Positions 1-11,947 of a DNA stretch of 64,000 nt are shown here, one piece after another. Within the stretch, counting starts at the first letter, position 1; every line of letters starts with the position of its first letter. The notes below the pieces were generated by a model. It was given only the letters and a program-made list of their open reading frames with translations. It was not told the DNA's origin and ran no database searches. Both the position numbers and the translations under genes were made by a program. The stretch is from Aaosphaeria pasadenensis (Eukaryota > Ascomycota > Dothideomycetes > Pleosporales), in NCBI GenBank assembly GCA_022813625.1, contig JAKLMB010000041.1, positions 62,001 through 126,000 on the forward strand. Reading direction: 5' to 3'.

Positions 1-980
1 AATCCGTACCTGGACTTGATGTTCCTCCACCAGTCCCTGGCCATCCAGGCATCGAATTCAGTGATCTGGGTAGCGCTGCCGGCCAACATGATGAAGTTGG
101 TGACGCCGCTGGGGGTCCAGTCGTAGAAGTCATCAAGGGCGAAGGTGTGGCCAAGCTCGTGCAGAACGATGTGGACGTTGTCAGAGTCAAGCAACTGCAT
201 GAAGTATTCCTGACCGACGCGCTGGCCCCAGTCACCTCCTGCACCACCCTGCATGCCGGGAGTCAACCAAAGTGATTGGTCTATTCGCAGATTGTCAGTG
301 ACTTTTCAAGGAAATCAGTGGGCGAACATACCGTAATGGCGAGCAGCGCCAGCAGCACACTGGCTGTAATCACCGTTCTGGTGGAAGAACCTTCCACACT
401 TGGGGTCACACTCAGGGACACCCTCGGAATCCTTGGTGGTGTAGACCTGGATTCCGCTAGTATCACCCTGCAGGATGTTCTTGTTCTGCACTGCCCAGCC
501 CACAACCTTGACGGGAACGGTTGAGTACGGGAAGCCTTCGAACCCAGCAAGGATATCAATCCACTTCTTAAACTGCCTCTGGATCGCCTTCTCCACCTTG
601 GCCCTCTGGTCGGCCGTAACGGGCTTGGTACCCTCCCACCTGACGCAGTAGTTGATCTTGCCCTTGGCCGCCATCACCTGGTCGTATCCGTAGTTCTTGA
701 ACCCGAGCGGGTTGGAGTACGTGCTCATCTGGTGGTCCCAGACCTGCTTGAGGGGGGTCACGAGGTTGGACGGCGGGTTCCATTTCTTCTGGTTGAGGTC
801 ACGCTTGGATGAGGAGACGACGTTGGCCCAGGCGTTGCTGTCGTTGAACTCATGCGGAGCCTCGTCGAACTTGCAGACTGGCGCACGTTTTCCGAGACCA
901 GACTGGTGGACGGTGGGGAGGGTGCCGGCGAGCGCAGTGCTCGTGAGCAGAACGGTCGAGAGAGCGAAAGAGGCCTTCAT
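1..980 (-). CDS. Secreted HExxH zinc metallopeptidase-like protein, 3' end beyond the window
   Basis: This is the 5' part of a secreted protease-like gene; its 3' end lies outside the window. Exons are 980..332 and 280..1, with a 51-nt intron (GTATGT...AATAG). The N-terminus is a clear signal peptide (MKASFALSTVLLTSTALA). A Lys-Arg pair soon after it could be a Kex2 pro-peptide site. The second exon holds HELGHTFALDD. This matches the metzincin zinc motif HExxHxxGxxD except that Ala replaces the Gly. A DFYDW stretch and a candidate Met-turn (FIMLAG) follow. I infer an extracellular zinc-dependent hydrolase but cannot assign a MEROPS family. The upstream region of almost 2 kb appears empty. 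Confidence 0.7.
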
Positions 981-2953
981 GGTTTAAGTGGGATGGTTGA
1001 TTCGGTTTGGTCTGATGTATTGTATGAATGGAAGATTGGTGCCTGACCGAGTAATTCGAGACGAATTGCGAGTGTACTAATAGTATGAAAACGAATGTGA
1101 AAGTGTCAACAACGAACGAAAAGAAGAGCTGGCTTCAACGAGATATCTCTGAATCAACCCATGAGGGAGCGAAGCCAATGTATTTAAACACCCTCGTCCG
1201 TACAATCTAGACGCCATCTATCCATCAATCGCATGTTCCCTTTCTCCACCCACGCATCTAGCGTCTACCCTATTCTATCCCAATTCATTTCACTTCATTT
1301 CCCCATCGAAGAAACAGAAGACGAAAGAAGCACGCACACACCCTCCAATAACCCGATGTTTGTTTCAAACACACAAGTAGCGGCCGGCCGGGCCAAGACA
1401 TTCCCAAAGCGTGCGTCTTGGCCCGCCTCTACTCACCTCACCTCCCGCCCGCTAACCGCAACGCATGAATGACAACCACCTAGTCTCTGTGGAAAACAAT
1501 CTAGCTATCAATTTAATCGCGGCGCAGAAATTTAACGACGGATTCGGGCGGAGGAAGCAACGAGCGAGTGATGCGAGTTTCGATTTCGCCGTGTTGGTTT
1601 TTTTTCTCCTTTCCAATCATGCAGGTAACTATAGAGGCAAATTAATGACATGCAGACACGGAAAATTCTACGCGAGATGTCGTCGTTTATTGCTTGTACG
1701 AGCGAGTACCGGGTTCCCCGCAATATGTGATATTAACAGCATCGCATGCATGCATATAGTTATAGGTCAGGTAGACAGGTCACAGATGTCTTCTGTATAA
1801 CCGTCCAAGGGAACACAACACGAGAAGAGGAAGACAATACGCCCTATACGGCTTACACATCCAAGAGAACCGACTCCCGCTGGTGGAATTATTATGCTGG
1901 AAATGAAGGGAGGGGGCCGAGACCTTCGTTGGGGCGTTGGAGGGAAAAAGTCATGATCCCGCGCGTCGATCAAACGCTTTCGTGGAACCAGCGTTGGGAT
2001 GATTCTTTTCGCGGGCCGATTTGATTGGTGGAAGGGGACGCTTGGGGGCATCGCGCGCGAAGATGGATTTCGGATGTCGGCGTAGGATGTCGGGTGGTGT
2101 ATTTTCTTGATTATTGTGAGAGAGATCGTGTGTTAAACGTGAGGTTGAGGGATTGTTTCTGTTGGTGTTTCAGGTGTTCCGAGCGAGGCTGTAGATGTGG
2201 AGACTCGCGGCAACACCTAGCGGAAGTGGCCTAGTCAGGGACAAATGATCTAGTTCCATTCTGAGCTGACGATGCGAGTTTAGAGTCGGACGGTCGTCCG
2301 ATGGGGGTTCAGTATGGTCGGTGTAGCGGAGACTATTGTGACATTGACAGGACAAAGAATGTTCTGGGCTGATGTCACGTTTATTGATTGTTGAATCGCG
2401 TAGAGCATTACTCGGAAGACCACACCACGACCGGATTGTTCCTATTTGGGAATTCTGGATTAGATTTACTGACTTGTTAGAAGTTCTAGAGATCATGGAG
2501 GAATAAAAATAGTTCAAGTATAGTTCTAGTGCAAAGGTTGGTGTGGGAAGTTGGTCAGTTCTAGATTATCTCCGTCGAGAACATTTAAGAACCCTTCCAC
2601 AAGAAAAACAATAATTCACGTAAATCTGAGCATGACACTGAAGGCAATCATACTGGGTCAATTGAAAACCCGCCCTTGAGCTCTCTGAGATACATGGATG
2701 ATCAGAGATCAATTTATCATTTCTATATCTTCGAGAATGAAAGATAATGTATTGAATAGCCCAGATGCTGTGGGCAGGCTTGCTAAGAGATATAAAGGGC
2801 TACCCCCCTTAGCTATTTATGTAGAATGCTAATGCTCAAATAAATGCAGATCTCCAATCAAAGATATGTAATTGGGCATTCAAAAGAAGGGGAAGAATGT
2901 CTCGGACCAAGAACGGTCAGAACGGACCAAGGAAAGTTTTGCCGACCGCACAC
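981..2953. other. Intergenic region, no gene seen
   Basis: About 2 kb lies between the start of the metallopeptidase gene and the 3' end of the P450 gene. Several short open frames exist on both strands. None shows a family motif, sensible composition or in-frame splice extension. The 1.2-1.4 kb stretch is pyrimidine-rich, as is common just upstream of fungal genes. Confidence 0.5.
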
Positions 2954-4810
2954 CTAGATCTGACGCTGTGTGATGCGAACCCAGAAGTCCTCAATGATCC
3001 AAATGCCCTGTAACAGCTTAGTCAATATGCTCTGATTGGGGAGTTCTCATGATACGTACGGCATTGCTGATTCTAACCGGCTTGTCGGGCCTGGTGATGG
3101 AGAAGTCGAACTTCCTGAGCAGCTGCAGCTGAGTTTAGTATAAAGACTAGTTCAAAGGACTCCATCAAGCATACCTCAACGAATATCTTGTTGAATTCCA
3201 TCATAGCTACTGACTTGCCCAGACATTGATACTTTCCGTAATGGAAGACGAGATCGACAGTACTGGTCATTTCGAGAACACGTTCGGGGTCCGACTCCAA
3301 CCAACGCTCTGGCCTGAAAACCTCGGCATCGTCGCCGAAGATCTTCTTCGAATGATGAATACCGAATGGAGATGATCCGATCTGAGTTCCGGCGGGAACG
3401 AATTTGCCATGGATAACGTCTCCTCCCTCTGGAACAGTCTTGAAGAAAGTACCTGATGCTGGCGGAAGAATCCTGAGACCTTCCTTGATCACGGCTTGAA
3501 GATATGGAAAGTTGCGGGCTTCGAAGTCCGTGATGGGCGAAGAGATGGTTCCTTGTGCGATGCCTTCATCGATTTCCGCCTGGAGCCTCTTGTATATGGC
3601 AGGGTTGGTCAAGATGTTAATCATCACGGCGCGGATTGTTGATGCGGATGTATCACTGCCAGCAACAACCTGAAGCAAGGCTTCTCCGGATGCTTCTTCC
3701 TGGTTTAGTCCGTGGCGGATGAACGATCCAAGCATGTCAGAGTGATGCTTAGCTGCAGGTCCAAATCGCTCTGCTACCATCTTCTTTGCAACTCTTCGAA
3801 GTGCATTAGCAAAGATCATCTCAACGACTTAGAGACTTACCCAATGAATGCACCAAATCCAAGTTTATCGCTCTCGGAAGGCAGCATGCCCCGGAACAGG
3901 CGCGAATGCAAGAGATCTGCCAACGATGGAACATTTGCCAATACCAGCATCACCGGAATGTAGGCGCCAGTGATCTTGATGTAGTCGAATACATCGTCAT
4001 CTGCTTCCATATACCCAAAAGCACGGCCAAAAGATAAATCGCTGATGACATCAAGAGTGAAGTACTGCACCTTCTGTGCCAGATCCATAGGACGGTAGGA
4101 GTCGGAATTTGAGAGATACTTCCTCTCGATTAAATTCACCAAGTTCGCAATCTGGTTATCGATGGACCCCTCCATGGAGGTATTTTCTTTTCCAGAATAC
4201 TACATCATGATTGATGCGTTAGCAATCCCGGTAGCGCCCAGGTTGTACTGGTGGACTTACCCCGGCTCCCATCTTGTTACGCAATTTCGTATGGGCGACC
4301 TCATCGCGCATAGAGAACAAATTGTCGCGTCCGGGATCGAATCGCATCGCATTGTACCCTATCGGTGTTAGCTTCAATCATCTTCTAATCCGAGCTGTTC
4401 TTACAAGGGCCTCTGGTGTAGGCGGAACGAACGGCCATCATCCTTCTCAGAACTTCCGGATCGTCCGTCACGAGCTCGTTCGGGCCAATGCGAGCGAGCG
4501 AACCTGAACGGTGTAAGTGGTGATATCAACACTATCTGCGCTGCGTGAGCCTACCGTATCTATCGGTCACATCCTTGATCGCAGCCGGCTGTCTTCCCTT
4601 AAGAGATTCCCTCACCATCCAGCCCTTGGAGAAGGCAGCCCAGAACGGACCCGGGATATGGGATAGGCGGTACCATTGTACGACGACCTTGACAAGACAC
4701 GCCAGCACCAGCGCGCTTACAGTGCTCACGATAATCGCGGTACGCGACATCTGGAAGACGTCCTGCACCAGACGGTGGCCAAAGGCATCGATATGCTGCT
4801 CCTTAGTCAT
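2954..4810 (-). CDS. Cytochrome P450 monooxygenase, microsomal type
   Basis: This is a membrane-anchored haem monooxygenase of the pisatin-demethylase/benzoate-hydroxylase-like fungal group. Seven exons join in frame: 4810..4555, 4503..4405, 4358..4261, 4199..3841, 3793..3175, 3128..3060, 3007..2954. They give 517 residues, or 497 if the Met at 4750 is used. An N-terminal membrane segment is followed by a proline hinge (HIPGPFW). Further motifs are the I-helix AGSDTS, the K-helix ExxR (KEGLR), FRPERW, and the Cys-ligand loop FHYGKYQCLGKSVA. The tail EDFWVRIT is typical of the family. All key residues are present, so it should be active. It is divergent from an LaeA-like methyltransferase 365 bp away, which may form a small tailoring pair. 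The substrate is unknown. Confidence 0.9.
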
Positions 4811-5174
4811 CTCTGTACGCCTGAGGCAATTGCTTTTGTTGCGCAGCTGGGCGTGAGTTGTTCCTGGGAATGGACAGTTCGGTAAGACATAAGGTGAGCC
4901 CCCCACAGGCCCCGGGTTATGCCACCGGCTATTGTTTCCCTTTTCTGGCGCAGTCTAGTCGAATCGGATGATGGTAGGGATGTGACACAGGGGTGCGGGA
5001 CAACGGACAAGATCGCGGCGGCTGACAAGACGTGGACGTGCTACTCCAGATCTGCTCCCGCACCAACTCTCGCCTTGTCAGCTCAGCTTGAGGGAATATT
5101 CCTGAGCTGTTCGAGAGCTTGCTGCTGTCCTTGGGGACCAAGTCGTACTTGCGCGACTCTTGCGACTCAGCGCG

Positions 5175-6679
5175 ATGGCTTCATTTAACGACGAAGATGC
5201 CACCGCCGGCGCCACTGAAGCAGAGATTGGGCCAATACAATCAGCCCTACCGTTGGAGCCCGACACCGCAAGTTTGCTTGGCTATGGGGGGTGTGGCGGC
5301 TTACTGACACAATCACAGGAGAGCGAGCGTGAAATACGCTTCAATGATGAAGATTCCGCTATCCAAAGCGTGAGTAGAGGTGAAGGTAAAATGATGGCAA
5401 ACGGTTTGCTAAAAGTTAGCTTGACTAGTTGGCGACCACGACCACCTCAATAAGAGATGAATTGATACTGCAATTAAAAGAACATGGACGACAGTACCAA
5501 GGATATATGGAAGCAAGTAAGTGAAAAACGATGCCTGACCCGTTTCAGGCAGCTAACTTTAATTGCTAGAATATGTTCTTCCCATGGATGAGGTAACACC
5601 ATCACCAAATAGATGCATGAACCCATATACTGATCCTTTGTTCGTATACAGCAAGAAATAGAACGTTTAGGTAGGCTCTGACAAACACAACATTGCCTTC
5701 ACCTCATTAACAAACCTCAGACTTCCAGCATCACATTGTTTGGTTGACTCTTGACAAAGAGCTAGGCATGGCACCTTTGAAACACGTGCGTCGGGTGCTT
5801 GATGTTGGATGTGGTACCGGAATATGGGCCATCGACTTTGGTATGCAGTGCGTCAATACCTGAAAGCCGATCTTCTGATGAATTTTCAGCCGATGCGCAC
5901 CCCGAGAGCGAGGTCCTTGGTGTCGATCTGGCACCAGTCCAACCGGAGAAGTAAATCTTCCCTCTTGTAGATTTGTCTTCCACATACTAACTATTCCCAG
6001 TGTCCCGCCAAATCTAAACTTTGAGGTCGATGATCTCGAGAAGGAATGGACGTTTTCGCGCAAGTTCGACTACATTCACTGCCAACTGATGATCGGTGCG
6101 TTTCAAGACTGGCCGCGTTTCTTTGACCAAGCGTTTCAGTAAGTATCACGCGTACGTCCGTCCCACAGCATAAACGCTAATCGTCGTGGCAGACACCAAG
6201 AGAATGGCGGCTACCTCGAAGTCCACGACATTGACTTCGTGATTCAATGCGACGATGGTAGTCTGCCTGCCGACTCCGCCCTTTCCCGATGGAACGACTA
6301 CATGCACGACGCAGCATCGAAAGCAGGCTTCCCACTTGACGCCATTTCCCGCGTCCCCCAAATGATGAAAGACTCAGGCTACGTCGACATAGTCGCTACG
6401 CCAGTCAAATGGCCAATCAACACTTGGCCGAGGGACGCGAGATACAAAGAGCTGGGCCGATGGGTGCTGGAGAACTTCTCTTGGGGATGCGAGTCGATGA
6501 GTCTGGCGCTGTTTACTAGGGCGCTTGGGTGGTCGCAGGAAGAGGTGCAGGTTTTCATGGCGGCGGTGAGGACGGATCTTAGGACGAGGAGGTATCATGC
6601 TTATTGGAATTTTTGGATAGTTTATGGGAAGAAGCCGCTGCCGGCGTCGACATCGGAGGAAGATGATCATCATTCATAA
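5175..6679 (+). CDS. LaeA-like SAM-dependent methyltransferase
   Basis: This is a class I methyltransferase of the fungal LaeA/UMTA-like family, whose members act in secondary metabolism or as global regulators. Eight exons (5175..5369, 5429..5516, 5570..5592, 5652..5670, 5721..5840, 5890..5950, 6001..6138, 6193..6679) give 376 residues. Exon 4 is only 19 nt and exon 3 only 23 nt. SAM motif I is VLDVGCGTGIWAIDFA and the acidic end of the next strand is VLGVDLAP. A family-typical WPRFFDQAF/GGYLEV region follows. The first ~65 residues are acidic and low complexity, as in relatives. The start is the first ATG in frame after an upstream stop. The neighbouring divergent P450 suggests shared regulation. 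The target, protein or small molecule, cannot be told from sequence. Confidence 0.87.
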
Positions 6680-7546
6680 AGGCTTTTGCCGGTTTCTAAG
6701 GCTTTCTGTTTATGTTTTCACGTATAGTTCAGGATACTACGGTATTGTTTGTTATAGGAATGCGAATGGACATTGCTTAAAATCAACCGTGGATGCACCC
6801 ACGACCCTGCTCCGCTGCCACGTTGTAAGATTGCAAAGACAACGTTGTCAGAAAATTCAAATGTCATGGAGAACAGAGCGTTATGATAGGTAGAAATGCC
6901 TATATTCGATTAGCACTGGGGTTATTTCACGAGAGTTGGTGCGCTAGCTTTTAGCCGTCCCGCCGCCCGAAACTCTAAACTGACAACCAACAATGTTTTG
7001 TCATACCATGAGTAATATGTGGACGCAACAGAGAAATCTTCACTTCCGGTGACAGACCCTTGTGTTGGCATCGGCACATGTTAGTATGATAGTTAAGAAT
7101 CAACAAATGCCGGTGAGGCGTATTTGCTTGTATCTAAAGCGAGTGAACACCTTTACAAAAGAGATCATCACAAGCACGACCTGCAATAGGTAGATAGGTT
7201 GGTTAGATAACTAATTCCTAACGTAAATCCTTGTGAGTAGGGTCCTGATATGTCGACGCGTAGCCATCTAGCAATCTTCGTTATCAAAATCACCTCCCAA
7301 TGACCTCAGCTCATTCTGGTATGTCAGAAAATTCTTTCCCATAAAAATGTGAAAAGACGTTAGACCCTAAACGTTTATGTAGGTATGTATATCGGCACAG
7401 CGTGACTTGGTCCTGTGTGTAAAATTGGGTATATGATGTTGTTGCGTTCTCCCCGCTACCCCGTTCTTGTGACCTTGGCACAGATAGGCCGGATCTACAG
7501 AATCAGCACGCCGCTGTTGCATGACAGCCTCTATATCTCGGTATTC
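6680..7546. other. Intergenic region, nothing recognised
   Basis: This convergent interval between the methyltransferase and the next minus-strand gene is AT-leaning. I see no motif, spliceable frame or RNA gene in it. Confidence 0.45.
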
Positions 7547-8311
7547 TCATTTCCTAATCAACTTGATCATAGTATTGCTCACAGCCAACCGGAGTCCGGC
7601 AGGGAGAAGTTGATTCTCCTCATTCTGCGACGTTCTTATAGAATGTACTGCTGAGCCACAGATGTGAATGATCCCGGGGCTTGCCTTCCATGACACTAGT
7701 CTGTCATAATTGACGGCACCAAACGTATTCGATGTTATGTACTCGTAGTCTCCACCAAGTGTCTGTTCCCCATGCGTCTCAGGGAAGATCGTCTGGGGCT
7801 CGTGGCGCACATCTCTGACGGGATCAAATGGCAGCCTGGCTGGTGCTACCGGTGCTGCCAGTGCTACAGGTAGAGTGGGTGGATTGTTTGTGAAAGGAGT
7901 CGTAGTCGTTCCCTGCCTCTGAGAACTTGGTTCTACTCGGTTTAGTGGATGCATTCAACACGATTTCCTCACTTACGTTTGAACCCGCGCATGAGCTTCT
8001 CCATACGCCAGCCGAGGAGTTGATGGTCTGCATCAGGTAGACCTCCGGCCCTCAAACGTGCATTTACGACATCGAGAAATGCATGCTTCTGGTTGGGAGG
8101 AACGTGTGCCCACTTGTGGAAATTCCTCTCCCGTAACTGTCCAGCCTCGTCGAAGGTAACTTTCTATCTCACGTTACATCAGCGCAGGTACCCGATTTCT
8201 CACCCTGAAAGTTACCTTGAAGTAATGCCATTGGTAGTCATCCGAATACCCCGCGTACTTCATCGCCATCTCAACGCTGTCACGCGTCGCGAGCTTGGTT
8301 GGTTGAGCCAT
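7547..8311 (-). CDS. Small protein of unknown family, three exons
   Basis: I do not recognise this protein. Exons 8311..8216, 8163..7977 and 7932..7547 join in frame to 222 residues. The third exon is reached with a 44-nt intron whose branch site CACTAAAC lies just before its AG. Residues 1-95 look like a compact fold rich in aromatic and charged residues (KYAGYSDDYQWHYFKKV, FHKWAHVPPNQKHAFLDVV). A Pro/Ala/Thr-rich linker follows, then about 90 residues ending in basic ...MIKLIRK. There is no signal peptide or membrane segment. The second-exon splice is supported by frame and composition only. An alternative acceptor 15 nt downstream would give a Ser/Thr-rich tail instead. Confidence 0.5.
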
Positions 8312-8789
8312 GTCTGTGAACCAGGTTAAAACGTGGAAAAATTCATGACGTGCAAGAGAGAGCAACGAATTGCAGAGGCGGGGTACACTACAGCCGCATC
8401 TTGGCAATATATGTAATAAAAGTCACTGGTCAAAGCTCGACAGGTCTCCCTGCCTTTGGCGCCTAGGAGATATGTACCTTCAGCCTTGCAGCCTGTACAT
8501 GGAACTTGTGATGCGCCAAGATCGGCGCCAGCAACAACACGAGAAGTGAACGATGAATACCATATGAGTGCCCTGAGGGGGAGCCGCAAGGTTTTAATAG
8601 CCCGGAGGAAAGTCTTTATGGGCTTGAGGGGTGCTTTGAGGCTATTTTGGAAACTTTGTCCGTCAACCTTGATGGGTCCGTGAAGCACCCCAGAATGTAA
8701 TATTGGCTCAAGCATGAGTCTATGGCGAGAAGTCTGGAATACTACTCTGCTGATTGTTGAATTCATAAGTTCTAAAATACATAAGTAAT
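8312..8789. other. Intergenic, one long open frame of doubtful coding value
   Basis: A 155-codon minus-strand frame spans 8326-8793 and overlaps the end of the kinase-like pseudogene. It has no motif and an unusual Cys/Arg/Leu composition, so I treat it as non-coding. Confidence 0.4.
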
Positions 8790-9660
8790 TCATTTGGTTT
8801 CTTGTGCTACATCTCTACTAGGATCTTCAAAATCTTTCTGCATTTCAGCACAAAGAGCATCAATCACCTGATCTACAGTCGTAAATCGGCGCTCGCAACA
8901 ACAAGCGGCAATAATATCCCCAAAAATGACACCGGACAGGTCTGGAAATTCCCCTTGGTCGTACTTCTGCTCGGCATAGTCATAATACACTAAATGTTCC
9001 TCGTTCTTTGGCGCTGGCCCTTCATGAAAAGGGTAATGACCAGTAATGATGATATAGAACAGGACTCCCAGGCTGAATACATCTAAAGATGGGGATTCGA
9101 AGTCTGTCACATTTGAATGGCCGAAAGGAATATCGGGGAGTAGATGTCCGTTCAGGGAGAGCTCAACACACTTCGATCCGCCAAAATCCGCGAGAAGTAG
9201 GTCGATTGTCTGATTGGTCTCGTGAACAAGGACATTGGTGTCGCTGATGTTTGAATGGATAATTTCTTTCTTGTGGACATAGGCAAGTGCTTGAGCCATC
9301 TGAAGACACCATTTGCTTCGCAAAGCATCGTCGGTTTTGTTGTCGGGGCTCTCCATGTATGACTGAAGATCCCCGCGATTCGCCTCACCCAGCAATATGC
9401 AACCCTTTATGCCGTCGACTTTATATGGACCATAATACCAGACACGGCGTAAGAGAGGTACACTTAAAAAATATAGACGCATACGTGACAATGTTGGGAT
9501 GAGATCCGAGCCTTTATAGGAGGTGCTTTTCCACAAATAAAGCCTTGTCGTTCTCCGTAACAAACTTTTGACTACCCTGTCTGCGGACCATCTTGCAGAC
9601 TAAATTCTTCTTCACATGATAGATGATACCTGTACGACCTTTGTTGCTTAGAATCTCCAT
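8790..9660 (-). pseudogene. Protein-kinase-like gene, disrupted
   Basis: This is a kinase-fold gene that looks dead. From the ATG at 9660 the N-lobe reads MEILSNKGRTGIIYHV, then VCKMVRRQ with the likely beta-3 Lys, then VEKHLL. An in-frame TAA at 9516..9514 sits exactly where a Glu is expected before RLGSHPNIV. About 35-60 nt later the frame must shift by one to reach VWYYGPYKVDGIKG. From there the kinase continues intact to 8790: LLGEANRGDL, ADFGGSK and SLDVFSLGVLFYIIITG. The catalytic loop reads HSNISDTNVLV, so the HRD Asp is Asn. The stop, the frame change and the lost catalytic Asp together argue for a pseudogene or pseudokinase. Two 22-23 nt introns could formally restore the frame but are too short for this genome. 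Confidence 0.6.
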
Positions 9661-10002
9661 GCTGTAGCGTCGCTGTCAGAGGAGGTCAGTGAAGGCGTTG
9701 GGCTAAGTTGAGGGTCGGCGCTTAAGGAGATCACGTGAACCTATGGGTGGTGAATTATAAGAGGGGTTTGACGTTCTGCAAGGGGGACTTTTCATTATAT
9801 GGAGGGAAGCCCGCATTGCGATCTGTCTGTGACAATATTTTTCAGGTGGAGATGTTCCTATTGCAAAGTGATGAATTAATTGTTTTGATTTTTACACATG
9901 GTAGAGTTAAAATTAGGATGATAATCTTCAATGACAAATCTACAGCAACACCAGTACTTGCCAGTGTTATAATCTACAAGACAGAGCCAATCAATGGAGC
10001 TG
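9661..10002. other. Intergenic, nothing recognised
   Basis: This is the promoter side of the kinase-like pseudogene and the 3' flank of the RBR ligase gene. One TCACGTGA palindrome lies near 9730. Nothing else is supported. Confidence 0.4.
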
Positions 10003-11399
10003 TCAGACTCGATAGCGACGACAATCCTCGCATACATTGAGGAAGCAATGCCGGCACCGAAGGATATACTTCCGGTGCCTGTCGTCGCACATCTCGCATC
10101 GGAATCCTCGTCGTGGTGCGTTGAGTCTACGTTCGAACGGGCCCCGATGGTCACACTCGTGATTTTGCTCAAGTTCGACGTAAACCTGGCGTACTAGTCG
10201 CTGACGTTCGAATTCAGGAAGTTCGACCATGGCATCACGGTCCACTATTTCTTCCGCTCTGTCCATGATTCTTTCTAGATCCATTTCCCTGCATTTGCAG
10301 TTCTTCCATTTAACGCCACATATATAACAGAACTCAGCTTTACAGCGGCACCTGCGCATTCTCTTAGCCATTTGAATCAATAGTGTTCTTGGAAAACTAA
10401 CGTCATGTGATAGCATCCACTCTGGAGGTCGACTATTCTGCCGCACCTAAAACATTTCTGCCAGCCCATTTCCTTTGCCAAGGCATGACTCTGACGCAAT
10501 GCGGGGTCGTCCGGACAATCCATGCCACGATGATAGCTATTCTTGCAGAGCCCACACGTAGATATGTTGCAGAGTTCGCATACAGCTTCATTGGTTCCTG
10601 GTGTGATTCGTTCCGGGTGAATAAACTTTCTGCAATCCTGATTGCTGCAGTAAACGCGATTAACGGTGGAAAACTCGACACTGGCTCGCTTGAACGCTGT
10701 GAGCTCATCAGCAGACATATGTCTAGAAACAAGCTGTAGAGGAATAGTTTTCCCGTGGCATTGTACGGGAAACCGTGTCTCGTTTGGTGTTGCTCGGTTG
10801 AATAGGCCTTTCAAGCAGGAGACGCAGTAGCGATCACCGCAGGGCAATGCTACAACTAGATTGGAATAGAAGAGGTCGAAACAAACAGAGCACTCGGTAC
10901 GCTTCGACATTTCCTCGGATATAGCGTAGGACATTGACGGACCTGCCTCAGTTGCATCGTCGCTTTCATCATCGGGGAAACTACGTACAGAGCCAGCAGA
11001 CTGGTATTCGGCAGTAGCACAAATCTGAGTTTCCTCAGATGTCGCCTCTGGTGGCTTTTCAAATTCCGGTTCCATTTGGCTCGTTCGGAGTGCGCATTGA
11101 TGATCCTCACGACATTGGATTTCTTCAGATGTCAAGTTGGCTATAATTTCATCATCGGAATCCACAGCAGCCCCAATGCTGCGAGCGAGCTGTTGATCCG
11201 CTAGGAAAGTGTTGTAGTCTCCTAATTCGGCCCGAAACGCTTCGTATGCGACCTCAATATCCGGTGGAAGTCCAATGGGATGCTTCCCCTTTCCATCTTG
11301 AGCATATGTTCCGATCTCCTCCAACTGGAGAGCGAGAGCTGCGATCTCATCATCGAAGCATGTTGGATGAGATGGTTGTACAGCACAGCATTCAGACAT
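10003..11399 (-). CDS. RBR-type E3 ubiquitin ligase (RING1-IBR-RING2)
   Basis: This is a RING-between-RING ubiquitin ligase, which receives ubiquitin on a RING2 cysteine before passing it to the substrate. Exons 11399..10402 and 10351..10003 (50-nt intron) give 448 residues. Residues 1-165 are acidic and probably disordered. RING1 starts at ECSVCFD and continues with PCGDRYCVSC. The IBR includes CELCNISTCGLCKNSYH. RING2 runs CFRCGRIVDL..SGCYHMTCRCKAEFCYICG, and the Cys in SGCYHM is at the position of the catalytic cysteine. The exon junction falls exactly inside HMT|CRC, which confirms the splice. A further Cys/His-rich segment (CEMCDDRHRKYILRCRHC..C) at the C-terminus may bind another zinc. 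Many paralogues of this type exist in filamentous fungi. The substrate is unknown. Confidence 0.85.
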
Positions 11400-11947
11400 T
11401 GTTCAGAGATATGAGTTAAATGCTTCGGACGATTGGTTGAAAGGGGAAGAAGTAGGTGTGGCTTAGAGGTACTTTAGGTTTGCTATGTGTGAGAATTGCG
11501 AAGAGAACAGAGAAAGAGGTGAAAAATATTTCGACTGTATATTACTTCTCTCGAAGGAGCTGATAAATTAAGAGCTATCTTCGTTTTCCCACGAAAACAG
11601 TGCGGGGTCGCGAAGCTGATGGAATGGTCTCCCGAATGCGCTGTGGTAAGCTAGTCGGACTGGTAATAATTCTGGAGAAAGTGACGGAATGGGTAAGCAT
11701 CGTCCTAGTGGATTGATGATACAGAGTAAACAAAGAAGCATGATTATAGTGGCCTAAGGGCACCAAAATATGATTCCACCAAAAGTGTGTTCTGGGGCGG
11801 GTGTGGGGCCGAGATAAACACTTAGACGCGATACGGTCTGATGCGACTAGTGCACTGCGTTCCCCGCTGCACCGTTTGATCATTTACCGACGTTCATATT
11901 GCCTCGTGAAGAATGTAATGATTGGTAGCTCAAGTGTGGGAATGACG
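11400..11947. other. Intergenic, nothing recognised
   Basis: This interval lies upstream of the RBR ligase and downstream of the Zn2Cys6 regulator. Small minus-strand frames are present but lack motifs or plausible composition. Confidence 0.4.

Noticed and set aside
8326..8793. 155-codon minus-strand frame beside the kinase-like pseudogene
   Set aside because: It has odd composition and no motif, and it overlaps the end of another gene.
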